A stretch of DNA of 61,944 bases. Origin: Myxococcus sp. CA023 (GTDB lineage: Bacteria > Myxococcota > Myxococcia > Myxococcales > Myxococcaceae). Position 1 is the stretch's first letter. The number at the start of each line of letters is the position of its first letter. Both the position numbers and the translations under genes were made by a program. The stretch is taken from assembly GCF_010998615.1 (NCBI RefSeq), contig NZ_JAAEAH010000059.1, positions 1 through 61,944 of the forward strand, written 5' to 3'. Shown here one piece after another: positions 23,569 through 32,394 of the stretch. Below the pieces are notes generated by a model, which saw nothing but the letters and a program-made list of their open reading frames with translations, made no database searches and had not been told where the DNA came from.

Positions 23569-24659
23569 CAGGCCGCCTCCCGGCGCGGTTGTTCCTCGAA
23601 CCGGACCTGGACGCCGCACCCGCGCAGCGCCGCCAGGGCCTGCTCCGGACGCGCGTCGTGCTCCGGGAACCACACGCCCGCGGCGGGAGGCGGCGCGCCA
23701 TCCCATCCCAGCAAGCGCTCCGTCCCCAACACCGCGCCCACGGCCGTGAGGTGGGCCTGTCCCTTCGGGTCCACCACCTCGATGCGCAGCGCTCCGCGAG
23801 GGCCCTCCACGTCCGCCACCCACGCCGCCTCACCGCCCGTGCCGCTGCTGGCCATCAGCGCGCGCCGCACGGACGTCAGGCGGGGATGCTGGAGCAGCCG
23901 GAGCAACCCCACCTGCTGGAGCGCCGCGAGCATCCAGGTGACGGTGCCCGAATCGAACCCCAGCCGCGTCGACACCGTGCGCGCGCCCAGCACCAGCGGC
24001 AGCGTGGCCTGCTCGGGCGTGTCGAGCCGGAAGACACGCGTGGGCCGCCCATCCGGGAACATCACCCGGCGGCCATCCGTCAGCGGCAACACCTGCCGTT
24101 CCTTCCCGCCCTCCGTGATGTCGAAGGCCATCCCCAGCCGGTCCATGTACTCCACCGAGTCCGGACCCGCCTGGTCCGCCAGGGCGAAGCGGATGCCCAC
24201 GTCGACGCGCTCGGCGCCTCCCACCCGCTCCGACGCGCCCGCGACGAGCCTGGGCACCAGTCCCGCCATCCACGCGGAGCTGAGCAGGACGGGTGCCCGT
24301 GGGGGCGTCCCCGACAGCCGCAGCACCGCCGACTTCACACGCGACGTCCAGCGGGTGATGTCGAGCACCGCCACGCCTTCCCGGACCGCCGAGCGCAGCA
24401 CCGCATCGTCCGGGTCATTGACCAGCGACACCACGGCCCTGGGCCGTCCGGACAGGCACGCCAGCGGGTCAGGCGCCGTCACATCCAGCACCGCGGCTTC
24501 CGCGTTCCCCAGCCGCCGGGCCAACACCTCCGCGGGCTCGCGGCGGCGGCCAGCGATGACCAGCGGAAGGTCCGGATGCCGCTCCCGCAACAACTGCGCG
24601 AGCCACGTCCCCACCACGCCGTAGCCCCCCACCAGAACGACACTGTCCTCAGCCACCAT
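23568..24659 (-). CDS. Saccharopine dehydrogenase-like NAD(P)-binding oxidoreductase
   Basis: 363 residues from the ATG at 24659, preceded by GGAG at good spacing; an upstream in-frame ATG at 24689 has no ribosome site. The N-terminal Rossmann fold reads VVLVGGYGVVGTWLAQLL, followed by IAGRR and then the central saccharopine-dehydrogenase-like domain with TRWTSRVKSAV. Family members reduce or oxidise imines, or are trans-acting enoyl reductases. The true substrate is unknown. It is the first gene of a two-gene unit with the TetR regulator and is divergent from the urease operon. Confidence 0.82.
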   Translation of the reverse strand: MVAEDSVVLVGGYGVVGTWLAQLLRERHPDLPLVIAGRRREPAEVLARRLGNAEAAVLDVTAPDPLACLSGRPRAVVSLVNDPDDAVLRSAVREGVAVLDITRWTSRVKSAVLRLSGTPPRAPVLLSSAWMAGLVPRLVAGASERVGGAERVDVGIRFALADQAGPDSVEYMDRLGMAFDITEGGKERQVLPLTDGRRVMFPDGRPTRVFRLDTPEQATLPLVLGARTVSTRLGFDSGTVTWMLAALQQVGLLRLLQHPRLTSVRRALMASSGTGGEAAWVADVEGPRGALRIEVVDPKGQAHLTAVGAVLGTERLLGWDGAPPPAAGVWFPEHDARPEQALAALRGCGVQVRFEEQPRREAA

Positions 24660-24711
24660 TGCGCGCTCCACCCACCCGGCGTGGGTCATCCACGCCGCTT
24701 GGAGCCTTAAT

Positions 24712-24727
24712 TAGGTCATGTGACCTA
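24712..24727. promoter_or_regulatory. Candidate TetR operator palindrome
   Basis: Perfect inverted repeat with 7-bp arms (TAGGTCA / TGACCTA) and a 2-nt centre, in an A+T-rich patch (ATTAAT-like to its left, TATATTTT to its right) between the divergent oxidoreductase-TetR operon and the urease operon. A TATATT overlapping its right arm could be a -10 for the urease genes, and a GTGAAA with 17-nt spacing could be a -35 for the opposite direction. Size and position suit a TetR dimer. Confidence 0.6.
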
Positions 24728-24837
24728 TATTTTCACGACAATCGTCCTGGCCGCGCGGCCGGGGGTGGCCCACGTCCCTGGCGTTGTGCTCCGGCCCTAT
24801 CTGCCGCAGGCTTGCCCCCGTGAGGGCGCCCGAGCAG

Positions 24838-25662
24838 ATGGCGGTGGCTGAACCCCAGAGGGCCGGGCGCGCGCGGCTCGCCTTCGAACGCGCCGGTCCA
24901 CGCACCATCGTGCGCACCGCGTTGGCGCACAGTCCGCTGCGGCTGCTCACGCCCCGGAACCACGGCCACGCGGCCTGGGCCTACACCAGCTCCTTCGGAG
25001 GAGGCCTGGTGGACGGCGACCAGGTCTCCCTGGAGGTAGACGTGGCCGCGGGTGCCACGGCGCTGCTGGCCAGCCAGGGTGCCAACCGCGTCTACCGCTC
25101 GCCCCGGGGGTGCCGGAACGACATGGTCGCCCGCGTGGAGGAAGGCGCGCTGCTGGCCTTCGTCCCGGACCCCACCGCGTGCTTCGCCGGTGCCCGGTAT
25201 GCCCAGACGCTGGACGTGCGGCTCGCGCCCGGCGCCTCGCTGGTGCTCGCGGACGTCATCACCTCCGGCCGCAGCGCCAGTGGTGAACGGTGGGCATTCG
25301 CCCACTACGACTCCACCCTGCGCGTCTCCGTCGGCGGCCGTGCGCTCGTGGACGAGCGCTGGCTCTTGGACCCACGGCACGGCGCGCTGCCCGAGCGCCT
25401 GGGCCGCTTCAACGCATTGGCCACCGTGCTGCTGGTGGGCCCCAAGCTCGCGGAGGCCCGTGGGCCCCTCTCCGCCCAGCTCGCCGCGCTGCCAGTGACG
25501 TCGCGCGCGGAGCTCGTACCCACGGCCAGCCCCCTGGGCGAGGACGGCCTGCTCCTCCGGGCCGCGGCCGTCTCCGTGGAGGCGATGTTGCACACCACAC
25601 ACGCGTGGCTGTCCTTCCTCCCGGCGCTGTTGGGCGATGACCCCTGGGCTCGCCGCGTCTGA
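24838..25662 (+). CDS. ureD: Urease accessory protein UreD
   Basis: 274 residues from the ATG at 24838; in-frame GTG (24820) and ATG (24784) are alternatives. UreD hallmarks: GRARLAFERAGPRTIV, PLRLLTPRNHGHAAW, SSFGGGLVDGDQVSLEV, then GANRVYRSPRG and LAFVPDPTACFAGARYAQ. UreD binds the urease apoenzyme and forms the scaffold on which UreF and UreG load nickel and CO2. First gene of the urease operon, ahead of the structural subunits, as is common. The promoter and palindrome are just upstream. Confidence 0.93.
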   Translation: MAVAEPQRAGRARLAFERAGPRTIVRTALAHSPLRLLTPRNHGHAAWAYTSSFGGGLVDGDQVSLEVDVAAGATALLASQGANRVYRSPRGCRNDMVARVEEGALLAFVPDPTACFAGARYAQTLDVRLAPGASLVLADVITSGRSASGERWAFAHYDSTLRVSVGGRALVDERWLLDPRHGALPERLGRFNALATVLLVGPKLAEARGPLSAQLAALPVTSRAELVPTASPLGEDGLLLRAAAVSVEAMLHTTHAWLSFLPALLGDDPWARRV

Positions 25663-25708
25663 CGGGGCCGCCTTGGAAGCCATTGACGCGACGCTCTAGG
25701 CTGGCGGG

Positions 25709-26479
25709 GTGCACCTCTCCCCTCGCGATGTCGACAAGCTGCTGCTGCATCAAGCTGGCTTCCTCGCCCAGAAGCGCCTCGCGCGCGGGGTGCGGCTGAA
25801 CTATCCGGAGGCGGTGGCGCTCATCGCCACGCAGCTCCTGGAGTTCATCCGCGACGGCCGCGGCGTGGCCGAGCTGATGGACCTGGGGCGTCAGCTACTC
25901 GGACGCGCGCAGGTGATGGACGGCGTGCCGGAGATGCTGGCGGAGGTGCAGGTGGAGGGCACCTTCCCGGACGGATCCAAGCTGGTGACGGTGCACCACC
26001 CCGTGGTAGCCGAGCACGGCAACCTGGAGCTCGCACTGTACGGCAGCTTCCTCCCCGTTCCTCCGCTGGAGCGCTTCAGCGCGGCGGCGCGAACGGAGGA
26101 AGGGCGTCCCGGCGAAGTGCGCGTGCAGCCGGGCGACGTCATCCTCAACGACGGGCGAGACACCGTCACCGTCAGCGTCACCCACCGGGGTGACCGGCCC
26201 ATCCAGGTGGGCAGCCACTACCACTTCTTCGAAACAAACCGCGCGCTGGTGTTCGACCGGGCCCGGGCCTACGGCCGCCGGCTGAACATCCCCGCGGGCA
26301 CCGCGGTGCGCTTCGAGCCGGGTGAGCGCAAGACGGTGCCACTGGTCGCCATCGCTGGTGACGCGGTGGTGCGCGGCGGCAACGCGCTGGGCAGCGGCAA
26401 GGTGACACCGGAGGGCCGCGAGCGCGCGCTGGACGCGGTGCGCGCCCAGGGCTTCGGTCACGAGGAGGAGCGCGGATGA
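25709..26479 (+). CDS. ureAB: Urease gamma-beta fused subunit
   Basis: 256 residues with a GTG start at 25709. Residues about 1-100 are the gamma subunit ([31 protein letters not shown]). About 128-235 is the beta subunit ([45 protein letters not shown]). The fusion is like Helicobacter UreA and some actinobacteria, and differs from the separate ureA/ureB of most bacteria. Together with UreC it forms the urease trimer. It starts 46 nt after ureD and overlaps ureC by 4 nt (ATGA). Confidence 0.93.
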   Translation: MHLSPRDVDKLLLHQAGFLAQKRLARGVRLNYPEAVALIATQLLEFIRDGRGVAELMDLGRQLLGRAQVMDGVPEMLAEVQVEGTFPDGSKLVTVHHPVVAEHGNLELALYGSFLPVPPLERFSAAARTEEGRPGEVRVQPGDVILNDGRDTVTVSVTHRGDRPIQVGSHYHFFETNRALVFDRARAYGRRLNIPAGTAVRFEPGERKTVPLVAIAGDAVVRGGNALGSGKVTPEGRERALDAVRAQGFGHEEERG

Positions 26480-28191
26480 GCCGGAAGATGGACCGCCGCC
26501 ACTACGCGGACATGTTCGGCCCCACCACGGGAGACCGGGTGCGGCTGGGGGACACGGAGCTCTGGGCGGAGGTGGAGCGCGACGCCACCGTCTACGGCGA
26601 CGAGTGCAAGTTCGGCGGTGGCAAGGTGCTGCGCGAGGGCATGGGCCAGCAGGCCGGCGTGGGGGACGCGGACGCGCTCGACTGCGTCATCACCAACGCG
26701 CTCATCCTCGACTGGACGGGCATCTACAAGGCGGACATCGGCATCAAGGGCGGCCGCATCGCCGGCATCGGCAAGGCGGGCAACCCGGACGTCATGGCGG
26801 GCGTGACACCGGGCATGGTGGTGGGCGTCACCACGGAAGCCATTGCCGGCGAAGGCCTCCTCGTCACCGCGGGCGCGCTGGACACGCACATCCATTTCAT
26901 TTGTCCCCAGCAGGCGGACGAAGCGCTGGCCAGCGGCGTCACCACCTGGGTGGGCGGCGGCACCGGGCCCGCCACGGGCACCAAGGCCACCACCTGCACG
27001 CCGGGCGCGTGGAACCTCCAGCGAATGCTGGAGGCCACGGACACGATTCCGCTCAACATCGGTCTCACCGGCAAGGGCAACACGTCCCTGCCCCAGGGAC
27101 TGGTGGAGCAGATTCGCGCGGGCGCCATCGGGCTGAAGCTGCACGAGGACTGGGGCACCACACCGGCCGCCATCGACACCTGCCTCACCCTGGCCGAGGG
27201 CGAGGACATCCAGGTCACCATCCACACGGACACGCTGAATGAGTCCGGCTACGTGGATGACTCGCTGGCCGCGTTCAAGGGCCGCACCATCCATACGTAC
27301 CACTCCGAGGGCGCGGGCGGCGGGCATGCTCCGGACATCATCCGCGTGTGCGGCGAGCCCAACGTGCTGCCCAGCTCCACGAACCCCACGCGCCCGTACA
27401 CGGTGAACACGCTGGATGAGCATCTGGACATGCTCATGGTGTGTCACCACCTGGACCCGGAGATTCCCGAGGACGTGGCCTTCGCGGAGAGCCGCATCCG
27501 GGGAGAAACCATCGCCGCGGAGGACATCCTCCACGACATGGGCGCCATCAGCATCATGGCCTCCGACAGCCAGGCCATGGGCCGCGTGGGCGAAGTCATC
27601 TGCCGGACGTGGCAGACGGCGCACAAGATGCGCGAGCAGCGCGGCCGGTTGCCAGAGGAGCGCGGCGACAACGACAACCTCCGCATCCGCCGCTACGTGG
27701 CGAAGTACACCATCAACCCCGCCATCGCCCACGGCATGTCCCACGAGGTGGGCTCGGTGGAGGTGGGCAAGCTGGCGGACCTGGTGCTGTGGAAACCGGC
27801 CTTCTTCGGCATCAAACCGGAGTTGGTGGTGAAGGGCGGCTTCATCGCCTGGGCGCAGATGGGGGACGCCAACGCCTCCATCCCCACGCCGCAGCCCTAC
27901 ATGATGCGGCCGATGTTCGGCGCTCGAGGCCGGGCGCTGGGCGCCACCAGCGTGGCCTTCATCTCCGGCCGCGCCTTCGCCGAGGGCACGGTGAAGGACC
28001 TGGGGCTCACCAAGCGGCTGGTCGCCGTCAGTGGCTGCCGCAACCTGGGCAAGAAGGACATGAAACTCAACGACACGAGGCCCACCCTCACCGTGGACCC
28101 GGAGACCTACGAGGTCCGCGCGGATGGCGAGCTGCTTCGCGGTGAGCCCGCGAAGCGCCTGCCCCTGGCCCAGCTCTACTCGCTGTTCTGA
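26476..28191 (+). CDS. ureC: Urease alpha (catalytic) subunit
   Basis: 571 residues, standard length. All nickel-centre and catalytic residues are in place: His138 and His140 (THIHF), the carbamylated Lys221 (GLKLHEDWG), His250 (TIHTDTLNE), His276 ([13 protein letters not shown]), flap Cys323-His324 (MVCHHLDP) and Asp364 ([10 protein letters not shown]). The enzyme hydrolyses urea to ammonia and CO2 in the cytosol and should be active once metallated. Translationally coupled to the gamma-beta subunit gene through an ATGA overlap. Confidence 0.97.
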   Translation: MSRKMDRRHYADMFGPTTGDRVRLGDTELWAEVERDATVYGDECKFGGGKVLREGMGQQAGVGDADALDCVITNALILDWTGIYKADIGIKGGRIAGIGKAGNPDVMAGVTPGMVVGVTTEAIAGEGLLVTAGALDTHIHFICPQQADEALASGVTTWVGGGTGPATGTKATTCTPGAWNLQRMLEATDTIPLNIGLTGKGNTSLPQGLVEQIRAGAIGLKLHEDWGTTPAAIDTCLTLAEGEDIQVTIHTDTLNESGYVDDSLAAFKGRTIHTYHSEGAGGGHAPDIIRVCGEPNVLPSSTNPTRPYTVNTLDEHLDMLMVCHHLDPEIPEDVAFAESRIRGETIAAEDILHDMGAISIMASDSQAMGRVGEVICRTWQTAHKMREQRGRLPEERGDNDNLRIRRYVAKYTINPAIAHGMSHEVGSVEVGKLADLVLWKPAFFGIKPELVVKGGFIAWAQMGDANASIPTPQPYMMRPMFGARGRALGATSVAFISGRAFAEGTVKDLGLTKRLVAVSGCRNLGKKDMKLNDTRPTLTVDPETYEVRADGELLRGEPAKRLPLAQLYSLF

Positions 28192-28205
28192 GAGGGGCGT
28201 GAGGC

Positions 28206-28868
28206 ATGGGCGCGACGTGGCGGGTGCTCCAGTTGGCGGACTCCGGTTTTCCCACCGGAGGCTTCGCGCACTCCGGAGGGCTGGAGGCCGCGGTGCAACT
28301 GGGCGAGGTGCGAGGCCCCGCGGAGCTGCGGCGCTTCATCCGGGACTTGCTGTGGCAGACGGGCCATGGCGCGCTGCCGCTCTTGAGCGCCGCGCACCGT
28401 GAGCCCACGTCGCTGCCCGCGCTGGACGCGCGCGCGGAGGCGTTCCTCTCCAGCCACGTGGCCAACCGCGCCAGCCGCACGCAGGGCCGGGCCTTCCTGG
28501 ACACCTGTGCGCGCATCTTTCCCCGGCCGGTGACACCGGTGCGCGAGGCGGCCCGCGCCGCCGGGCTGCGCTTCCACCATGCGCCCGTGTTCGGCGCGGT
28601 GCTGCACGCGTTGGACGTGTCGCTGGAGGACGCGCAGCAGCTCTTCCTGTCCCTCTCCTTGAGGGGCGCGCTGTCCGCGGCGGTGCGGCTGGGCATCGCG
28701 GGCACGCACGAATCCCACCAACTCCAGCATCAGGCCACGCCCCTGCTGGACGAAGTGCTGGCGCAGTGCGCGGGGCTGGGGGTGGAGGCGCTGGCACAGC
28801 CGTCTCCCCTGCTCGACCTGTTCGGCGCCACGCACGACCGGCTCTATTCCAGGCTGTTCCAGTCCTGA
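28206..28868 (+). CDS. ureF: Urease accessory protein UreF
   Basis: 220 residues. Characteristic opening QLADSGFPTGGFAHSGGLE and a conserved all-helical body; the C-terminal helix with the TPLLDEVLAQ region is present. UreF bridges UreD and UreG and is thought to act as a gate for GTP-dependent nickel transfer. It starts 14 nt after ureC. No ureE lies between ureC and ureF, where it is often found. Confidence 0.94.
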   Translation: MGATWRVLQLADSGFPTGGFAHSGGLEAAVQLGEVRGPAELRRFIRDLLWQTGHGALPLLSAAHREPTSLPALDARAEAFLSSHVANRASRTQGRAFLDTCARIFPRPVTPVREAARAAGLRFHHAPVFGAVLHALDVSLEDAQQLFLSLSLRGALSAAVRLGIAGTHESHQLQHQATPLLDEVLAQCAGLGVEALAQPSPLLDLFGATHDRLYSRLFQS

Positions 28869-28884
28869 GTGAGGTGAAGCGCAC

Positions 28885-29619
28885 ATGCACGACGACCACC
28901 GCGGCCACGGACACGACGACGACCATGACCACGAGCACGAGGAGTGGGACCACCCGGGCCACTACCACGAGCGCGAGGAGCCTCAGCGGCGCGACTACAA
29001 GGCACGCGCCTTCACGGTTGGCATTGGCGGGCCGGTGGGCAGCGGGAAGACGGCGCTGGTGTTGGCGCTGTGCCGCAAGCTGCGCGAACGCCACCGCCTG
29101 GGTGTCGTCACCAACGACATCTTCACCCAGGAGGACGCGGAGTTCCTCGTCCGCAACCAGGCGCTGTCCCCGGAGCGCATCAAGGCGGTGGAGACGGGCG
29201 GCTGCCCCCACGCGGCCATCCGCGAGGACATCAGCCACAACCTGCTGGCGCTGGAACAATTGATGGAGGCGCTGGCGCCAGAGCTGCTCATCGTCGAGAG
29301 CGGCGGCGACAACCTGGCGGCGCAGTACAGCCGCGAGCTGGCGGACTACACCGTCTACGTCATCGACGTGGCCGGCGGGGACAAGGTGCCGCGCAAGGGC
29401 GGCCCTGGCATCACCCAGTCCGACCTGCTGGTCATCAACAAGACGGACCTGGCGCCGTATGTCGGCGCGGACCTGGGGGTCATGGACCGTGACTCCCGGA
29501 AGATGCGCGGCGAAGGCCCCTTCATCTTCACCCAGGTCACCAAGGACGTGGGCGTGGACGCAGTGGCCGAGCACATCCTCGGCGCGTGGCGGCAGCGCAC
29601 TGGCGCCCGGGCATCCTGA
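28885..29619 (+). CDS. ureG: Urease accessory GTPase UreG with His-rich N-terminus
   Basis: 244 residues, about 35 longer than a minimal UreG because of an N-terminal Asp/His stretch with ten histidines in the first 28 residues. The GTPase core follows: P-loop GGPVGSGKT (48-56), [15 protein letters not shown], the nickel-binding CPH ([11 protein letters not shown]), [10 protein letters not shown] and [12 protein letters not shown]. UreG brings nickel to urease using GTP. With no UreE in the operon, the tail may do the nickel-storing job usually given to UreE (inference). Last gene of the operon; a hairpin terminator follows. Confidence 0.95.
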   Translation: MHDDHRGHGHDDDHDHEHEEWDHPGHYHEREEPQRRDYKARAFTVGIGGPVGSGKTALVLALCRKLRERHRLGVVTNDIFTQEDAEFLVRNQALSPERIKAVETGGCPHAAIREDISHNLLALEQLMEALAPELLIVESGGDNLAAQYSRELADYTVYVIDVAGGDKVPRKGGPGITQSDLLVINKTDLAPYVGADLGVMDRDSRKMRGEGPFIFTQVTKDVGVDAVAEHILGAWRQRTGARAS

Positions 29620-29627
29620 AGTCACAC

Positions 29628-29664
29628 GTCCGCTCGCGCCGGTGATGAGCCGCCGCGAGCGGAC
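29628..29664. terminator. Hairpin terminator after the urease operon
   Basis: A perfect 11-bp stem (29628-29638 with 29654-29664), extended inward by 3 more pairs past one mismatch, with a 7-nt loop. It sits between ureG (+) and the convergent metalloprotease gene (-) and could serve both. Confidence 0.7.
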
Positions 29665-29672
29665 TCGCAACA

Positions 29673-31736
29673 TCACCTTGAGCGCGTCAGTGGCTCGACC
29701 ACATTCACGGTGGTCGTGCCGTGCCACACGAGGCCGTAGTCATCCTTGAAGATGTCCAGGTCCACCGTATGGGCGCCACGTGCGCTCGGCGGAATGGACT
29801 TGGTCATCGTGAAGGTGAAGGCACCACCTGGGGGCAGATTCACACCCCAGTCGGAGAAGGCGGTGTCCCAACCCGAGGGCAGGCTGGAATAGAAGTCGTA
29901 CCAGACCCAATCACAGCCACCGGCATCGTTGTTCGTCACGGCCACCGTCCACGTGACGTCCGTGCCCGGCGCCGCCGTCACCGTCTGCGGGGACAGGCTC
30001 ACCGTGGGCGGCGCGGGGACACAACGCTCGACGATGTCGATGTCCGCCGTGCCCTGCACCGTATGGCCGTCTCGCGTGGCGGCCAGGCCCACGGCGTACG
30101 TCCCCAGCGCCACGCTGTAGGGCGTGTACGCCTGGAGGCCCAATGACAGCGAGGCGGACGCGGCGACAGTGACTTGCGCGGGCAGACGGTCGGAGCCCCA
30201 ACCCTGCGGAAGGATGGCGGCGAGCTGGAAGGTGGACGGAGAACACGCGGGCGAGTCGTGGTTGACGAGAACGACCTCGAACTCCGGCCGGCCTCCGGGC
30301 CAGGACGTAGCGGCGAAGGACGTCACCTGCACCTCATGGGGTGCGCGGACGCACGCGGATTGACGGTGCGCGATGCTCACGACGAGGCCCGCGGACGTCG
30401 CGGCGTCCACTGTCACGGAGAGGGTGCTGTAGGGGTCGTCCCACGTCGTGCCCGGAAGCAGGGCCGGGTCGGTCCACGACGCCGTCTGCGGCGTGAAGTC
30501 GAGCAGGTGCGAGCCACTCTGCGTCGTCGCATCCGCGTAGTGCACGAGCGCGCCGCCGAACACCTGCGGCGCCAGCGTCGCATCATAGCCCCCCACGGGC
30601 TGGCGGTACTCCAACCACAGCCAGTCATTGCCCCCAGGCCGCCGCCGCACCTTGAGCGCCTTCAGCCCGCCCGACGCGACCACGGGCGCGAGGGTGAAGG
30701 TGCCGTCCACGCCGTCCACTTCGGCCACGGCGGACGCGTCCAGCCAGCCAATGCGTGCCTTCTGCGGCGCCGCGTAGTGGCCCAGGTTCCACCGTCCCAT
30801 CGTCGAGAAGACATCCCCGTACTCGTCGATGACACCCGTCGCCCCCGGCAGGCCCAGGGCCTCCGCGCCGAAGTCGCGCGAGCTCGCATGGCCCAACGTG
30901 AGGTTGTGCCCCGCCTCGTGCGTCACCAACTCCACGGCACTGTCGTGGACCATCATGGACTCCGCCACGAGCCACGAAGTGGAGGCCGTCACGGTACCGT
31001 CCGCCGTCTGCACCTGCCCACAGGACACCGTGGCCTGACCGGCGTAGGAACAGCCCGCCTGCGGCCGTGGGTGGACAATGAAGATGCGGTCGTACTGCGT
31101 GAAGTCCACGTCCGCATCCGCCGCCCGCACCGCGGCCTCACGCATGGCCGCGCCTTCACTGCACGAATAGGCGCGGTCCAGCGTGTACCAGCTCACCACG
31201 TCGCCCGTGGTGGTGGTGCGGCCCTCGGACACCTCGCTCCAGTAATCCGCCAGCGAACGGCGCGTCGTGGAGAAGAACACGTCGTGGACCGCCTGCGGGG
31301 TGAGGCCGGGCCGGGCCATGCCGGGGAACTCCGTCATGATGACCAGGCTGCGCTGCACGCCGCTGACGCCACACGCGCTCGCCGTGCTCAGCGACGACGC
31401 GGCATGGGTGTCCACGTCCACGCCCTGGGCGATGAGCTGGCCGCCCTGCTCGCGCCCACGCACCTTCACCTGGAGCCCGCTGCGAAGTCCCGGCGGCGCG
31501 CCGTGTTCGAAGCGCACCTGGCGGAGCTGGTTCCCCTGCTTCACGAAGTACTCTTCCCACGACGCGGCGGGCGAAGGCGGGTCCACCACCACGACCTCCA
31601 GCTCCCCCTCCCATGACTCCTGACGGCTCACCGTTTCATGTGGTGGCGACCCGTCCTGCGCTTCATCTACGTCGGAAACCTGCGCGCTACAGGCCGCGAG
31701 CCACACGGCCGATACCATGCTCCACGTGCGGGACAT
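29673..31736 (-). CDS. Secreted zinc metalloprotease lipoprotein with C-terminal Ig-like domains
   Basis: 687 residues. Lipoprotein signal (lipobox LAAC, Cys16). A pro-like region (about 40-125) precedes a zincin domain with HEAGHNLTLGH (His273, Glu274, His277, His283) and a later Met-turn (FSTMGRWNLGHY). The motif most resembles gametolysin (M11)-type peptidases. The C-terminal third carries two beta-sandwich repeats (SPACSPSTFQLAAILPQGW, then GGCDWVWYDFYSSLPSGW; NEW3/CARDB-like) each with a conserved Cys pair, likely for substrate or surface binding. Probably an extracellular or surface protease for prey or matrix degradation. Convergent with ureG. Confidence 0.88.
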   Translation of the reverse strand: MSRTWSMVSAVWLAACSAQVSDVDEAQDGSPPHETVSRQESWEGELEVVVVDPPSPAASWEEYFVKQGNQLRQVRFEHGAPPGLRSGLQVKVRGREQGGQLIAQGVDVDTHAASSLSTASACGVSGVQRSLVIMTEFPGMARPGLTPQAVHDVFFSTTRRSLADYWSEVSEGRTTTTGDVVSWYTLDRAYSCSEGAAMREAAVRAADADVDFTQYDRIFIVHPRPQAGCSYAGQATVSCGQVQTADGTVTASTSWLVAESMMVHDSAVELVTHEAGHNLTLGHASSRDFGAEALGLPGATGVIDEYGDVFSTMGRWNLGHYAAPQKARIGWLDASAVAEVDGVDGTFTLAPVVASGGLKALKVRRRPGGNDWLWLEYRQPVGGYDATLAPQVFGGALVHYADATTQSGSHLLDFTPQTASWTDPALLPGTTWDDPYSTLSVTVDAATSAGLVVSIAHRQSACVRAPHEVQVTSFAATSWPGGRPEFEVVLVNHDSPACSPSTFQLAAILPQGWGSDRLPAQVTVAASASLSLGLQAYTPYSVALGTYAVGLAATRDGHTVQGTADIDIVERCVPAPPTVSLSPQTVTAAPGTDVTWTVAVTNNDAGGCDWVWYDFYSSLPSGWDTAFSDWGVNLPPGGAFTFTMTKSIPPSARGAHTVDLDIFKDDYGLVWHGTTTVNVVEPLTRSR

Positions 31737-31844
31737 TTCCCCTCCGGAGAACGGCGGCCCGGAACGGGTCGCCGCGCGCCTTGTGCCCGGAGCGATTCAC
31801 TCGCGCAATGCATCTCCGACGAAGCCAGGGAGCCGGGGGGCGGA

Positions 31845-32225
31845 TTACTCCCAATCCTCACCGTCGAACCTCGGAATGACGACGGCCGAGTATTGAGACT
31901 CTGGGAGGTAGATCACCTCCAGCTCCGTTCCTGGCGCGAGCAGGTGGCCGTGCTCGGGGCTCAGGGTCCGCTGCTGCACCAGCATCCAGGGCGCTCCGCC
32001 GTCCACGCCGTCGACCTGAAACGTCATCACAGTGGTGCGCTGGCGGTTGCGGTCCAGGACGCCGGCCTCCGCTTTCACCAGCCGGGCCCATGCGCGCTGC
32101 CCGTGCGTCCAGATGCGCCTACGCTTCCGGCGCGCCAGTCGCACGATGACGATGACGAGCGACATGGCGGCGACGAATCCGCCCGCCCAGGCAATCCACC
32201 CCGTGATGTCGTCGTGGCCAGTCAT
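31845..32225 (-). CDS. Small membrane-anchored protein, DUF3592-like plan
   Basis: 126 residues. One N-terminal transmembrane helix (about 11-29, WAGGFVAAMSLVIVIVRLA), then RRKRRR as a positive-inside stop, then a small beta-domain (RTTVMTFQVDGVDG ... LAPGTELEVIYLPESQYSAVV). This plan is like DUF3592-type proteins of unknown role, but I cannot assign the family with certainty. It starts at 32225 and is divergent from the erythromycin-esterase-like gene (about 170 nt between). Confidence 0.75.
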   Translation of the reverse strand: MTGHDDITGWIAWAGGFVAAMSLVIVIVRLARRKRRRIWTHGQRAWARLVKAEAGVLDRNRQRTTVMTFQVDGVDGGAPWMLVQQRTLSPEHGHLLAPGTELEVIYLPESQYSAVVIPRFDGEDWE

Positions 32226-32394
32226 GAAGGCGGGAGCCTAGCTGGACTGCGATGCCTGGCGAAGGCTGGGGACCCGATGGGGCGCTGGCACGCGGCCCCG
32301 TGAATGCAACGGAGGGGGCGCCTTCCCGTCCGCCCTCCGGGCTGAGGGAAAGGCACGATGGGCACTCCGCCAGGTCCGCCCCACCTTGTGAGGC

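Noticed and set aside
24712..24727. Palindrome as an insertion-sequence end or attachment site
   Set aside because: No transposase, target duplication or mobile gene lies on either side; its position between divergent promoters favours an operator.
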